Positions 18,398-26,543 of a stretch of 64,000 nucleotides of DNA are shown here, piece after piece. This DNA comes from Asticcacaulis solisilvae. GTDB lineage: Bacteria > Pseudomonadota > Alphaproteobacteria > Caulobacterales > Caulobacteraceae. The DNA lies in assembly GCF_017875235.1 (NCBI RefSeq), contig NZ_JAGGMI010000004.1, positions 186,001 through 250,000 on the forward strand, read 5' to 3'. Position 1 is the first letter of the stretch; the number at the start of each line of letters is the position of its first letter. Made by a program: the position numbers and the translations under genes. Below the pieces are notes generated by a model. That model searched no databases and was not told the origin of the DNA. It saw only the letters and a list, made by a program, of their open reading frames with translations.

Positions 18398-19360
18398 CAT
18401 AATCCAGCTACGGTCGGGGAAGACGGCTTCAAGCCGCCATTGCGCGGCCTCTTCGGCCGTCAGCATGTCGGCCCAGAAGACACGCGCCTTATCGTTGGCG
18501 CCCGGCCCGGTCGAGCCATATTCTGCAAAGTGCGCCGTCGCGTAAGTTTCCGTCTTGCCGGGCGTCCACTCGCGCCAGCCCTCCGGATGGATGCGGCCCT
18601 CGATCTTTGTATTCAGGAACACCACCTGGCCGTAAGGGCGCCAGGCGCGGCCGAAATAATAGTTGCCGTCACCCGCCGTCGTCACCGTGCAGTGGTCGAA
18701 GACATAGGCCGTGGTCTCGCTCGCCGCCGTCCGGCTGTGGGCGGTGATGAAGGCGCCTTCACGCGCGATGATGTGAATGGCGCAGCGGTCGAAAAAGGCC
18801 AGGGCGTTGCCAAAGATAAAGTCGACATGGCCTTCGATATAGCAGTCGCGATAATACTGGCGGCTCGGTTGCGTCGGCTTCTTGCTGGCGGCATAAAGCG
18901 TGTCCTGCGCCCCCAGCAGGCGCACCTTGGTCAAAACGGCGCGATCCGAAGTCAGGTAGAGCGCAACGGCCTGCGACGGTTCCGGATTATTGAGATGATA
19001 ATCGTTCTGCATCGTCAGGTTATGGGCGCGGAAGCCGTCGCCCGTGATGGTGAAGGACGACGACTTGCCCGTCCCGCCGGCCATCTTGGCGCTGTCGCCC
19101 CAGACCAGCACGACATCTTCGGGGTTTTGGCCGGTGCCGATCAGGTGGACGTCGGTCTTACTTAGCGACCACTTTTCGCGATAGGTGCCGGGCGCGATTT
19201 CCACTATGCCACCGGTCTCCGGCAGCGCCGCCAGGGCTTCGGTAACGGTCTTGTACTGCGATGGAACGCGCACGGTTGGGCGGGATTGCGCCCACGACGG
19301 CGGGGACGCGACGGCGGCCACAGTGGCCACCGCCCCAATAAACAGACGACGGGTAATCAT
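18380..19360 (-). CDS. Exported pectin methylesterase, CE8
   Basis: A 326-residue right-handed beta-helix esterase that removes methyl groups from homogalacturonan, giving pectate for lyases. The start at 19360 gives the twin-arginine leader MITRRLFIGAVATVAAV. Family motifs in order: GTYREK, SQAVALYLTSDRA, the two catalytic Asp in LLGAQDTLYA and GHVDFIFGNA, and the Arg in YYFGRAWRPYGQVVF. The start lies one base past the stop of the upstream GH43 gene, so they are coupled. The C-terminus runs into an intergenic hairpin repeat. Confidence 0.93.
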   Translation of the reverse strand: MITRRLFIGAVATVAAVASPPSWAQSRPTVRVPSQYKTVTEALAALPETGGIVEIAPGTYREKWSLSKTDVHLIGTGQNPEDVVLVWGDSAKMAGGTGKSSSFTITGDGFRAHNLTMQNDYHLNNPEPSQAVALYLTSDRAVLTKVRLLGAQDTLYAASKKPTQPSRQYYRDCYIEGHVDFIFGNALAFFDRCAIHIIAREGAFITAHSRTAASETTAYVFDHCTVTTAGDGNYYFGRAWRPYGQVVFLNTKIEGRIHPEGWREWTPGKTETYATAHFAEYGSTGPGANDKARVFWADMLTAEEAAQWRLEAVFPDRSWIMPFSPS

Positions 19361-19361
19361 C

Positions 19362-20987
19362 CTACAGCGCCTTGTACTTGAAATTCTTGAAGCGCGCTTC
19401 GCCGGTGCCCGTGGCATAGAAGGCCGGTTTCAGCATCAGGAAACCGCCGCGGACATTGTGGTGATAGCCGGAAACTTCCATGCCGCGGTCAAAGCGCTTC
19501 CACGTCTGGCCGTCGGTCGAGGTATGGAAGCTGACGATATGGCGATCGTTTTTCAGGCGCATCAGCATGCGCTTGCCGTTCGGATTGGCCGGACGACCGC
19601 GTTCAATGCCGTACTGGTGCGTGATGAAACGGTCCTTGTCGAAGCCGAGGCCGCAATAGAGCTTTTGATCATAGAAGAGCAGCAGGCCGGCGCGCGCGCC
19701 TTCGTCGATCTCGATTTCCATCTCGATCTCGTAGGCCTGGTCGCCGACTACGGTCGTCAGCACGGCTGACGACGACGGCGCCTCGCCCTTGGCCTTGAGA
19801 TGCAGCACGCCGCCTTCACGGCGAATGCGCGTGGCCTCATCGGCGGCCGGATTGAAGAAGTTCCACTGGATGCCGTACTTGTCGGCCGAGAAGTCGTCGG
19901 ACAGAGCCATGCCGTGGGCCAGATCGCCACCGTGCGGCTTGCCGCCCTTGGGCTTGGCGATCGGTTTGGACAGGTCGCCACCGCCAAAGTCGAACCAACC
20001 GTCCTTCGACCAGGTGACCGGCGCCAGCAGGGTCTGGCGGCCGAGCGTCCAGAAGCCGTTTTCATAGCCGTGATAGACGCCCCACCAGTCGCCGGCAGGG
20101 CCTTCCACGAGTGTTGCGTGACCACGCGACCACCACTTTTCGTCAAGCGAAGTCGTGCGGACCAGCGGATTGCGCGGATGGTTTTCCCACGGTCCATTGA
20201 TCGACTTTGAGCGGGCGGCGATGACCATGTGACCGGTCGGCGGACCAGCCGTGCCACCGACCGCCAGGATCAGGTAGTAGTACCCGCCGTGGCGCGTAAC
20301 CTTGGGGCCTTCCGGCGCGAAGCCTTCAACATCCCAGTCGTCCGGATAGCGCCACGGATCGTAAACGTGTTGGGGTTCGCCGATGCGCGCCAGGCCGTCG
20401 TCCGACAGGCGCACGCGGTCGCCGCCCGACAGGAAGAGCCAGCGTGAACCATCTTCCCCGACCGCATGGCCGGGATCGATATGGGCCGGCAGGTCGAGAT
20501 CGATCGGGTCGGACCACGGTCCCTTGATATTGTCGGCCCAGATCACCCACGATGTCGTCTTGGAACCCGGCGCCGAGGTCTTCTTGGTCGGGATATAGAG
20601 GAAATAACGGCCGTTGTGCTTGCACAATTCCGGCGCCCAGACCGAGCCGATATTGCGCGTCAGCGTAGGGCCGACGGGCTGCCAGTTCACCAGGTCCTTC
20701 GAATGCCAGATAATCAGTCCCGGATAGGCGTCGAAGGTCGAAAACGTCATGTAGTAGTCTTCACCGTCCTTGAGGATCGACGGATCGGGGTGGTCACCGG
20801 CCATGACGGGATTGAGGAAGGTGCCGTTGTCGAGGTCGGCCTTGCGCTGACCTTCGATGCCCTTGGCCCAGGTTACCGGTGTCTTTGCCGCTGCGGGCTT
20901 GGCCGCAGCTTCGGCTGCGGCAGGCGCGCCGAACAACAGCGCTCCCAGACTGAAGGTTTTCAACGCGTCGCGGCGGTTCGCTGACAT
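19362..20987 (-). CDS. Exported GH43 glycosidase with C-terminal concanavalin-like domain
   Basis: A 541-residue enzyme with leader MSANRRDALKTFSLGALLFG (Tat-like). The catalytic propeller (about residues 50-340) begins MAGDHPDPSILKDGEDYYM, holding the base Asp, then GSVWAPELCKHNGRYFLY and VEGFAPEGPKV, the likely acid Glu. A beta-sandwich domain (about 365-540) matches the beta-xylosidase C-terminal type, with RAGLLLFYDQKLYCGLGFD. Such two-domain GH43 proteins are beta-xylosidases or arabinofuranosidases. In this block it may trim xylogalacturonan or arabinan. It is 15 bases downstream of the pectate lyase gene. Confidence 0.9.
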   Translation of the reverse strand: MSANRRDALKTFSLGALLFGAPAAAEAAAKPAAAKTPVTWAKGIEGQRKADLDNGTFLNPVMAGDHPDPSILKDGEDYYMTFSTFDAYPGLIIWHSKDLVNWQPVGPTLTRNIGSVWAPELCKHNGRYFLYIPTKKTSAPGSKTTSWVIWADNIKGPWSDPIDLDLPAHIDPGHAVGEDGSRWLFLSGGDRVRLSDDGLARIGEPQHVYDPWRYPDDWDVEGFAPEGPKVTRHGGYYYLILAVGGTAGPPTGHMVIAARSKSINGPWENHPRNPLVRTTSLDEKWWSRGHATLVEGPAGDWWGVYHGYENGFWTLGRQTLLAPVTWSKDGWFDFGGGDLSKPIAKPKGGKPHGGDLAHGMALSDDFSADKYGIQWNFFNPAADEATRIRREGGVLHLKAKGEAPSSSAVLTTVVGDQAYEIEMEIEIDEGARAGLLLFYDQKLYCGLGFDKDRFITHQYGIERGRPANPNGKRMLMRLKNDRHIVSFHTSTDGQTWKRFDRGMEVSGYHHNVRGGFLMLKPAFYATGTGEARFKNFKYKAL

Positions 20988-21002
20988 TCGGCATTTCCTC
21001 TT

Positions 21003-22295
21003 TTACAGAAGTGTTCTTGGGTTATAGCTCCGGCGTACGGTCGGGCGTTCGGGATAGCCGCCGGCGTCGGTTTCAGAATCGATCAGCCGTCCAGCGCCCG
21101 ATCGGGCATGGGCGATGATACGGGCATCGATGGGATCGCGCGCCCACGGACGGGCGCCACAATTTTTGTAGACCTGTGCTTCTGTCGAAGCCGCAGGCAG
21201 AACTTTCAACGCATCAGGCCACAGGACTTCACGCGGCATGGCGCGGATGAAGGCCTGGGGTTTATACGTCCCGCCTTCGTCATAGCCGTCGGACCGGGCC
21301 TGGTAATAGCCGATGACCTCGCCGGCCGAGCCATCGGCGCGGGTAACGATATTGTCGGCGGCGTGCAGTTCAAGATCGCCCGCTCCACCGAAGGTCAGCA
21401 TGCTGAGGCCTTTGCGGGTGTCGTGTCCGCCGCGCATGACATTACCGCGCAAGATCATGCGGCCAGCGACGGTTTCGCGCCCCGTCCACTGATCGGCAAC
21501 CAGCGTATATTGCGCACAGGTGTGGCCGGGATTGACGAAGACATTGTTGATGACCGCCGCCTGCCCGCCGCCCTTGACCAGCGGATGGCGCTCATTGTTG
21601 TGGGCGTAGAGATTGCCATGGATCAGCACGCCGGTGACATTGTCGTGGACCAGCGAGCCCATCGAATGCGGCCCCTTGGCGTGACTGGCGTCGCGTAAGG
21701 ATTCGGCGATCAGGTTGTTGGAGAAGGTGATGCGGTGCGAGGTATTGCGGCGCCATTCGGCAAGGTCCGCGCCTTCGAAGCGTGGCCCCGAGGCCGACAG
21801 GGCTTCGTCTACCGCCCAGGTCAGGCTGCAATGGTCGATGATGACGTCGTGCGCCCGGAAAGTCGTCAGGCCGTCGGGTTCGAAACCGCTTTTCTTCGCC
21901 ATGCCGGCCGTGCCGGGACGTACGGCGATATGGCGAACAATCACGTCGTGCGCCGCCACCTGCACCCCGCCGCGAATGAGCGTGATGCCCGGACCGGGCG
22001 CGGTCTCGCCGGCGATGGTGACAAAGGGTTCGGTAATCTTGAGGGTGGTCTTGGCCAGGTCGATGATCCCGCCAACCTCGAAGACGATGATGCGCGGCCC
22101 GGCCTGCTCCAGCGCCGCCTTCAGCGAGCCTTCGCCGGCGGTCGCCAGACTGGTGACGCGGACGATGCGGCCGCCCTGACCGCCCCTGGTGCGGGTATAG
22201 AGGCCGGAAGACGCCGGGACCGCCGGAAAGGCTGCGGCACCGCTCAATGCAGCGGCGCTGAACAACAGGGTGCGGCGGCGGATAAGGCGGGTCAT
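21003..22295 (-). CDS. Exported pectate lyase (PL1-like beta-helix)
   Basis: A 430-residue secreted polysaccharide lyase that cleaves de-esterified homogalacturonan by beta-elimination. The leader is MTRLIRRRTLLFSAAALSG, a Tat-type signal with RRR. The beta-helix starts at GRIVRVTSLATAGEGSLKAAL and runs through VTIAGETAPGPGITLIRG, HDVIIDHCSLTWAVDEALSA and HSMGSLVHDN. The Asp-rich and Arg/His turns fit Ca-dependent pectate lyases. The C-terminal part (about 330-430) has YQARSDGYDEGGTYKP, common in related lyases. It heads the hydrolytic part of the operon, 204 bases past the stop of the TBDR gene, with a terminator between. Confidence 0.88.
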   Translation of the reverse strand: MTRLIRRRTLLFSAAALSGAAAFPAVPASSGLYTRTRGGQGGRIVRVTSLATAGEGSLKAALEQAGPRIIVFEVGGIIDLAKTTLKITEPFVTIAGETAPGPGITLIRGGVQVAAHDVIVRHIAVRPGTAGMAKKSGFEPDGLTTFRAHDVIIDHCSLTWAVDEALSASGPRFEGADLAEWRRNTSHRITFSNNLIAESLRDASHAKGPHSMGSLVHDNVTGVLIHGNLYAHNNERHPLVKGGGQAAVINNVFVNPGHTCAQYTLVADQWTGRETVAGRMILRGNVMRGGHDTRKGLSMLTFGGAGDLELHAADNIVTRADGSAGEVIGYYQARSDGYDEGGTYKPQAFIRAMPREVLWPDALKVLPAASTEAQVYKNCGARPWARDPIDARIIAHARSGAGRLIDSETDAGGYPERPTVRRSYNPRTLL

Positions 22296-22314
22296 AACCG
22301 GATACTACAGAAAT

Positions 22315-22356
22315 TCACAAAAAAAGGGCGAGTCAGGAGCGACCCCCTGACTCGCC
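22315..22356 (-). terminator. Rho-independent terminator after the 1145-residue TBDR
   Basis: Read leftward, an 11-base-pair stem (GGCGAGTCAGG, 22327-22337, with CCTGACTCGCC, 22346-22356) and an 8-base loop are followed by a run of seven T. It lies between the TBDR stop and the pectate lyase start, so the receptor would be expressed apart from, or more strongly than, the enzymes. Confidence 0.85.
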
Positions 22357-22499
22357 AAGACGGGCACCTGAAACGGGGAGTCGAAGGTACCGTAGAGGGA
22401 AAGAACAACCGGAGACGAGGGAGACAATCGGCTCCGGTTGCGATACGCGAGGTGCATTTCCAGCCGAAATGATCGGCGTACGGAAGTGCGATACAAAAC

Positions 22500-25400
22500 C
22501 TAGTACTTGTAGCGGATACCCATGGTGATCACCCGCCCGGTCGAGCCGTACTGGCTGACAACCGGATCGGTGTAAGCATACCGGTTCGACGTCTCATTGG
22601 TCATGTTCAGACCTTCCAGAGAAATCGTAATGTTCTTTGTCGGCTTGTAAGTGGCCGCAAAGTCGACGTTGAAGGTGCCTTCGCTGCCGCCGAACTCGTT
22701 GATCAGAGGCGAATCGCAGACGCCCGGATCGCACGAACCTGCCGCCAGCGGGTAGGTGGTGTAGTATTCCGCACGCTGCGCCGCCGAGACGCGCGCGCTC
22801 CACTTTTCCGTCTCATAGTAGACGGTGAGGTTGATGGCGTCGGGAGACGCGCCCAGCCAAGGACCGTCGCCGTAGAGCGGCTGCTTGGTGTAGGTCGTGC
22901 CGTCCGCGCTCTTCACACCCGGATCGAGGATGTAGGTGAGGTTCGACTCGATGTGGGTGGCATTGAATTGGACACCCAGATTGTTGAACGGTGCCGGCAG
23001 GAAGGTCATGTCCTGCTGATAGCTGAACTCCCAGCCCTCGAGCGTACCACCAGGCGCATCGCGGAATTGACGCGCAGTGGCTTCATAATCCGCGTCAATA
23101 TAGGCACGGCGGAAGGCGTCCGCGGTATTGGCAGCGGAGAATTGAAGCTTGAGCGCGTTCAAACCTTCGGCGTCGAAGAAGGTCGACAGGGGCGCTGAAT
23201 ACAGGATCGTCTGCGGATAGGACTCGATGTCCTTCTTGAACACCGCAAACGACAGCAGACCGTTCTTAGCGAAGTACCATTCGGTGCTGAAGTCGTACGC
23301 GTTGGCGCGGAACGGCGCCAGCTTCGGGTTACCAACCGTCAGGGTCGCGCCAATCGTGTTGCCGTCACCAGGGATGGAGATGGCGGTAACCGCAGGCGAC
23401 AGGTTGCCGAGTAGCGGACGCGCCATGACCTTTGACGCACCGACACGCAGGTAGAGATCGTCCATGACCTCCCAAGCCGCGTTGAACGACGGCAGGGTAT
23501 CGTCATATTCGTTTTCACCGTAGATTCTGCGGCCGACATTGGTCTCGCCGATCGAATTGACCTGAGTCCTGACCTGGCGAACACCAATATTGCCGAACAT
23601 GTTGCGACCGAGGATGTCGTAGTTGAAGTTCAGCTGGCCATAGACGCCTTCGCTCTTTTCCGCGACCGAGAAGGTCGCCGAGCGATTGCGTTTCTGCGTG
23701 ATGCGCCAATCACCCCACTTGTTTACGCAGTTGCAGGTGAAGTTGAACAACGCGTCAAAGGCTTCGATGCTGGGCGCGAAGAAGCTGGTAACCGAACCCT
23801 CCGGCACGTCCAGCCCTTGGCCGAACTCGATAATGTGACCCAGCGACGCTGCTGTCACGCCGGCTTCCTTTTCCGTCGGGTTCAGCGTGTCGGTGTTGCG
23901 CTCCAGCTGGTTCGTGTCGAAGCCGTACTCGCGGGTCACGGCGCCGAACTTGAAAGTCAGGTGCTCGTTCCATTCCCAGGTGAAGTCGGCCTTGGCTCCG
24001 TCATAAGTGTTGTTGGTCGTCCGCACATAGTTGCGAATGGCCGAGAAGCCCTTGACCACACCCCACCGTGTCGGATCCGCGACGTTCCAGCCCGGATTCA
24101 GGACAGGCATGCTGCCGTGTGCCCGCTCATCGAACACAAAGCTTTCCGGCGTATCCATGGCGTTGAACTCAACCAGCAGACCCTGGTTCTCGTTTCGCGA
24201 CTTCGATGCACCAATGGTGAAATCAGCGGAGAAGGAGTCGGAGAAGCGATGGCTCAGATTAAACGAGACCTGGGAGAACTCGGTCGTGTACTGGCCGCGA
24301 TCCGCGCCGGAACGCCAGTCGACATTGGATAGCTTCAGGTATTCGGCATTGCCGTCGTTCACTTCCGCATCGAGCACCTTGACGGCCGGGCGGCCGATCA
24401 AGGACTGGCGGAAGGCCATGCCGTCCGTCGAAGCGATGTAGCCGACTGACGCCGGATTGTTGTAGTAGTCGTACGGATCCAGGTTGAACGGGTTGTAGCT
24501 GAAGCCCATGCCCGGCACGAGTGCGCCGCCGTACAGCTGCTGACCACAATCCACCGCCGGGTTCAGCTCCGTTTCAGCCTGCGCCGTACATTGACCCGGA
24601 TACATGGCGCGCTTGTTGGCCGTGGTCAGAGCCGCACCCGTGCGGTTGGTCGCCGTCGGCAGGTTGCGGCCATAGGCGAACGTATTGCTGGTGTTGTTGC
24701 GATTCAAGCCGACCGGTGAAATCTGATAAATGGTCGATTCGTTCTCGAACTTCGAATACAGGCCGTCGATCGTCAAGCGCGTCTGGGGCGCCAACTGGAC
24801 CTGAAACGAGGTCGTGATACCCAGGCGTTCCTGCATCAGGTCCTGCTGTTCGATCGAGGGGAGGGCCGGGAAACGCACCAGCGAATCGTTACAACCTCCC
24901 GGTGTCGTCGCCGTCTGACCCGCCGGAGGCTGGGCCGCTGCCGCCGCACAACCCGGATACAGCTTCGCATAGGCCGCCGGATCCGAGCCCGTCATCGCCG
25001 CATAGGCCGTGGGGTTGGCAAGCGGGTTATAATAGTTGATCGGGTTTGCTTTGTAAGCATCCAGAGCCGCGCCGGTCGTCCCGGTCGGCGGCGGAATCAG
25101 GGCGCGGAACTGGGTGCCGGTTGGCGCCGCGAAACCTGCGCGGCCCGGCAGTTCATCACCCTGCCAGGCTGCACCGCGATAAGCGTAGTCGGACTGCCCG
25201 ACGCCACGGCGATATTGATCGTTTTCGGACTGACGCTTGGAATAGGCGATCGAGCCCAGGAAGCCCAGCTTGCCATCGGCCCAACGGCGCGAAAACAGTC
25301 CCGTGATGCGCGGATTGTGCGAGCCGCCGTTTTCGTAGTAGGTGTCCTGCAGCGAGAAGGCGAATGCACCTTCCTTATAGTCGAACGGACGGCCGGTTTG

Positions 25401-25937
25401 CAGGTCGACGGTAGCGCCCAGCGAACCTTCGTCGGTTTCGGCCGAAGCGGTCTTGCGGACCTTCAGCGAGTTGAACAGTTCCGAAGCGAACGTGTTGAAG
25501 TCGAAAGCACGTGAACGGTTGGGAGAGGTGCCTGCGTCGTTGGCGCCGCCCGTCGACAGGGCTTCGAGATTGTTGATGCGGACGCGGGTGAAGTCGCCGC
25601 CCAGTCCGCGTACGGAAATCTGGCGGCCTTCGCCGTTGTCGCGGTCGATCGAGATGCCCGGGATACGCTGCAGCGATTCCGCCAGATTGGCATCCGGGAA
25701 GTCGGCAATGTCCTCAGCATTGATGGCGTCCAGCATGACGTCGGCGCGACGCTTGGTATTGATCGCGCTCTGCAGCGAGGCGCGATAGCCAGTCACGACA
25801 ACCACATCGTCCTGCGCAGGCGCCTCGGTCGCAGCGGGTGCATCCTGCGCGTGCGCCCCATGCGCCAGCGCCACGACGGAAATCCCCGCCAGCAGCATTC
25901 CCCGCATGGTTACGCCGCGAATTCTATTCGTCTTCAT
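22500..25937 (-). CDS. TonB-dependent receptor, likely for pectin or hemicellulose oligosaccharides
   Basis: A 1145-residue outer-membrane receptor with a signal peptide ending AHGAHAQ. The TonB box region is DDVVVVTGYRASLQSAI. The plug has MLDAINAEDIADFPDANLAESLQRIPGISIDRD, then RQISVRGLGGDFTRVRIN. The barrel ends TMGIRYKY. This long Caulobacter/sphingomonad form is the usual importer of plant oligosaccharides in organisms lacking SusD. A 606-base region upstream holds a hairpin and a perfect 12-base palindrome. Position directly ahead of the pectin enzymes suggests pectin-derived substrates; this is inferred from context. Confidence 0.93.
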   Translation of the reverse strand: MKTNRIRGVTMRGMLLAGISVVALAHGAHAQDAPAATEAPAQDDVVVVTGYRASLQSAINTKRRADVMLDAINAEDIADFPDANLAESLQRIPGISIDRDNGEGRQISVRGLGGDFTRVRINNLEALSTGGANDAGTSPNRSRAFDFNTFASELFNSLKVRKTASAETDEGSLGATVDLQTGRPFDYKEGAFAFSLQDTYYENGGSHNPRITGLFSRRWADGKLGFLGSIAYSKRQSENDQYRRGVGQSDYAYRGAAWQGDELPGRAGFAAPTGTQFRALIPPPTGTTGAALDAYKANPINYYNPLANPTAYAAMTGSDPAAYAKLYPGCAAAAAQPPAGQTATTPGGCNDSLVRFPALPSIEQQDLMQERLGITTSFQVQLAPQTRLTIDGLYSKFENESTIYQISPVGLNRNNTSNTFAYGRNLPTATNRTGAALTTANKRAMYPGQCTAQAETELNPAVDCGQQLYGGALVPGMGFSYNPFNLDPYDYYNNPASVGYIASTDGMAFRQSLIGRPAVKVLDAEVNDGNAEYLKLSNVDWRSGADRGQYTTEFSQVSFNLSHRFSDSFSADFTIGASKSRNENQGLLVEFNAMDTPESFVFDERAHGSMPVLNPGWNVADPTRWGVVKGFSAIRNYVRTTNNTYDGAKADFTWEWNEHLTFKFGAVTREYGFDTNQLERNTDTLNPTEKEAGVTAASLGHIIEFGQGLDVPEGSVTSFFAPSIEAFDALFNFTCNCVNKWGDWRITQKRNRSATFSVAEKSEGVYGQLNFNYDILGRNMFGNIGVRQVRTQVNSIGETNVGRRIYGENEYDDTLPSFNAAWEVMDDLYLRVGASKVMARPLLGNLSPAVTAISIPGDGNTIGATLTVGNPKLAPFRANAYDFSTEWYFAKNGLLSFAVFKKDIESYPQTILYSAPLSTFFDAEGLNALKLQFSAANTADAFRRAYIDADYEATARQFRDAPGGTLEGWEFSYQQDMTFLPAPFNNLGVQFNATHIESNLTYILDPGVKSADGTTYTKQPLYGDGPWLGASPDAINLTVYYETEKWSARVSAAQRAEYYTTYPLAAGSCDPGVCDSPLINEFGGSEGTFNVDFAATYKPTKNITISLEGLNMTNETSNRYAYTDPVVSQYGSTGRVITMGIRYKY

Positions 25938-26543
25938 ATTTACTTCCCTGTTTGCCTACGAAGCTTATGCCGCTTCAAACCTGTTACCGGGCCCATCGAT
26001 TTTTGGGCCCGAATTTTTGGACACCGGTGTCACAACGCAAACCTCTGCGACAAGACACCCATGATCGCCAATGTTATCGGTAACTATTCGTAAGGCGCAA
26101 TAGATAATATAACGAATTATCATCGCACGTCATTTAAACAAATTAAATGTTGTCCATTTACAACACAAAACATAATGCAGTATAGATGTGAAAAATCGCG
26201 CTATTTTTATTTAAAAATAGCCTGGTAAACTTCATCTATAATAGGGTCATGGCTGAGTTACAGCCGATTTCCTGGCATAATTATGTGGCGCATCCTGCTT
26301 CCTTTTGCACCGTTTACGGTGTCTTGTCGGTTGCAGAACCCTTCATGCGTCGGCATGAACGGGCTCCGTCTATGAAGACGAACAGCTCGAGGCCTGCGGA
26401 CAGAGTTTTTGAATTTTTTTTGAAAGCTTGAGGCGATCAGCCAGGATTAGAGCGATACGGCAAAAAGTGTGAAGCGGTTTTTGCCTATAATATCGCGACA
26501 AAACAAAAACTTAGATCGGAATGATGTTTCCGACAAAAATTAT
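25938..26543. promoter_or_regulatory. Regulatory intergenic region of the pectin TBDR
   Basis: No gene is supported in these 606 bases. On the TBDR side are an 8-base-pair hairpin (25988-26011, CGGGCCCA arms) and the perfect palindrome GACACCGGTGTC (26020-26031), whose central CG suits a LacI-type operator. A weaker GTTATCGGTAAC lies near 26073. The middle (about 26090-26240) is AT-rich and probably holds the leftward promoter. One copy of the two-hairpin dispersed repeat sits at 26448-26525. Confidence 0.45.
26448..26525. repeat. Dispersed two-hairpin repeat, copy 1 (partial)
   Basis: The segment contains AGCGATACGGCAAAAAGTG and GAAGCGGTTTTTGCC, then ATATCGCGACAAAACAAAAAC. It matches the first half of the copies at 44089-44190 and 46414-46518. 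The second hairpin (GAGCATGATG arms) is eroded here to ATCGGAATGATG. It lies just past the stop of the STN-type TBDR. Confidence 0.75.

Noticed and set aside
18268..18432. A longer start for the GH2 gene (MKPSSPTVAGL)
   Set aside because: The extension is repeat sequence (LTPTLSPQAGRGG) and would hide the twin-arginine leader.
26249..26431. A 60-codon rightward frame starting MAELQPISWHNY
   Set aside because: It has no family match that I know, weak ribosome site and lies in an AT-rich promoter region.
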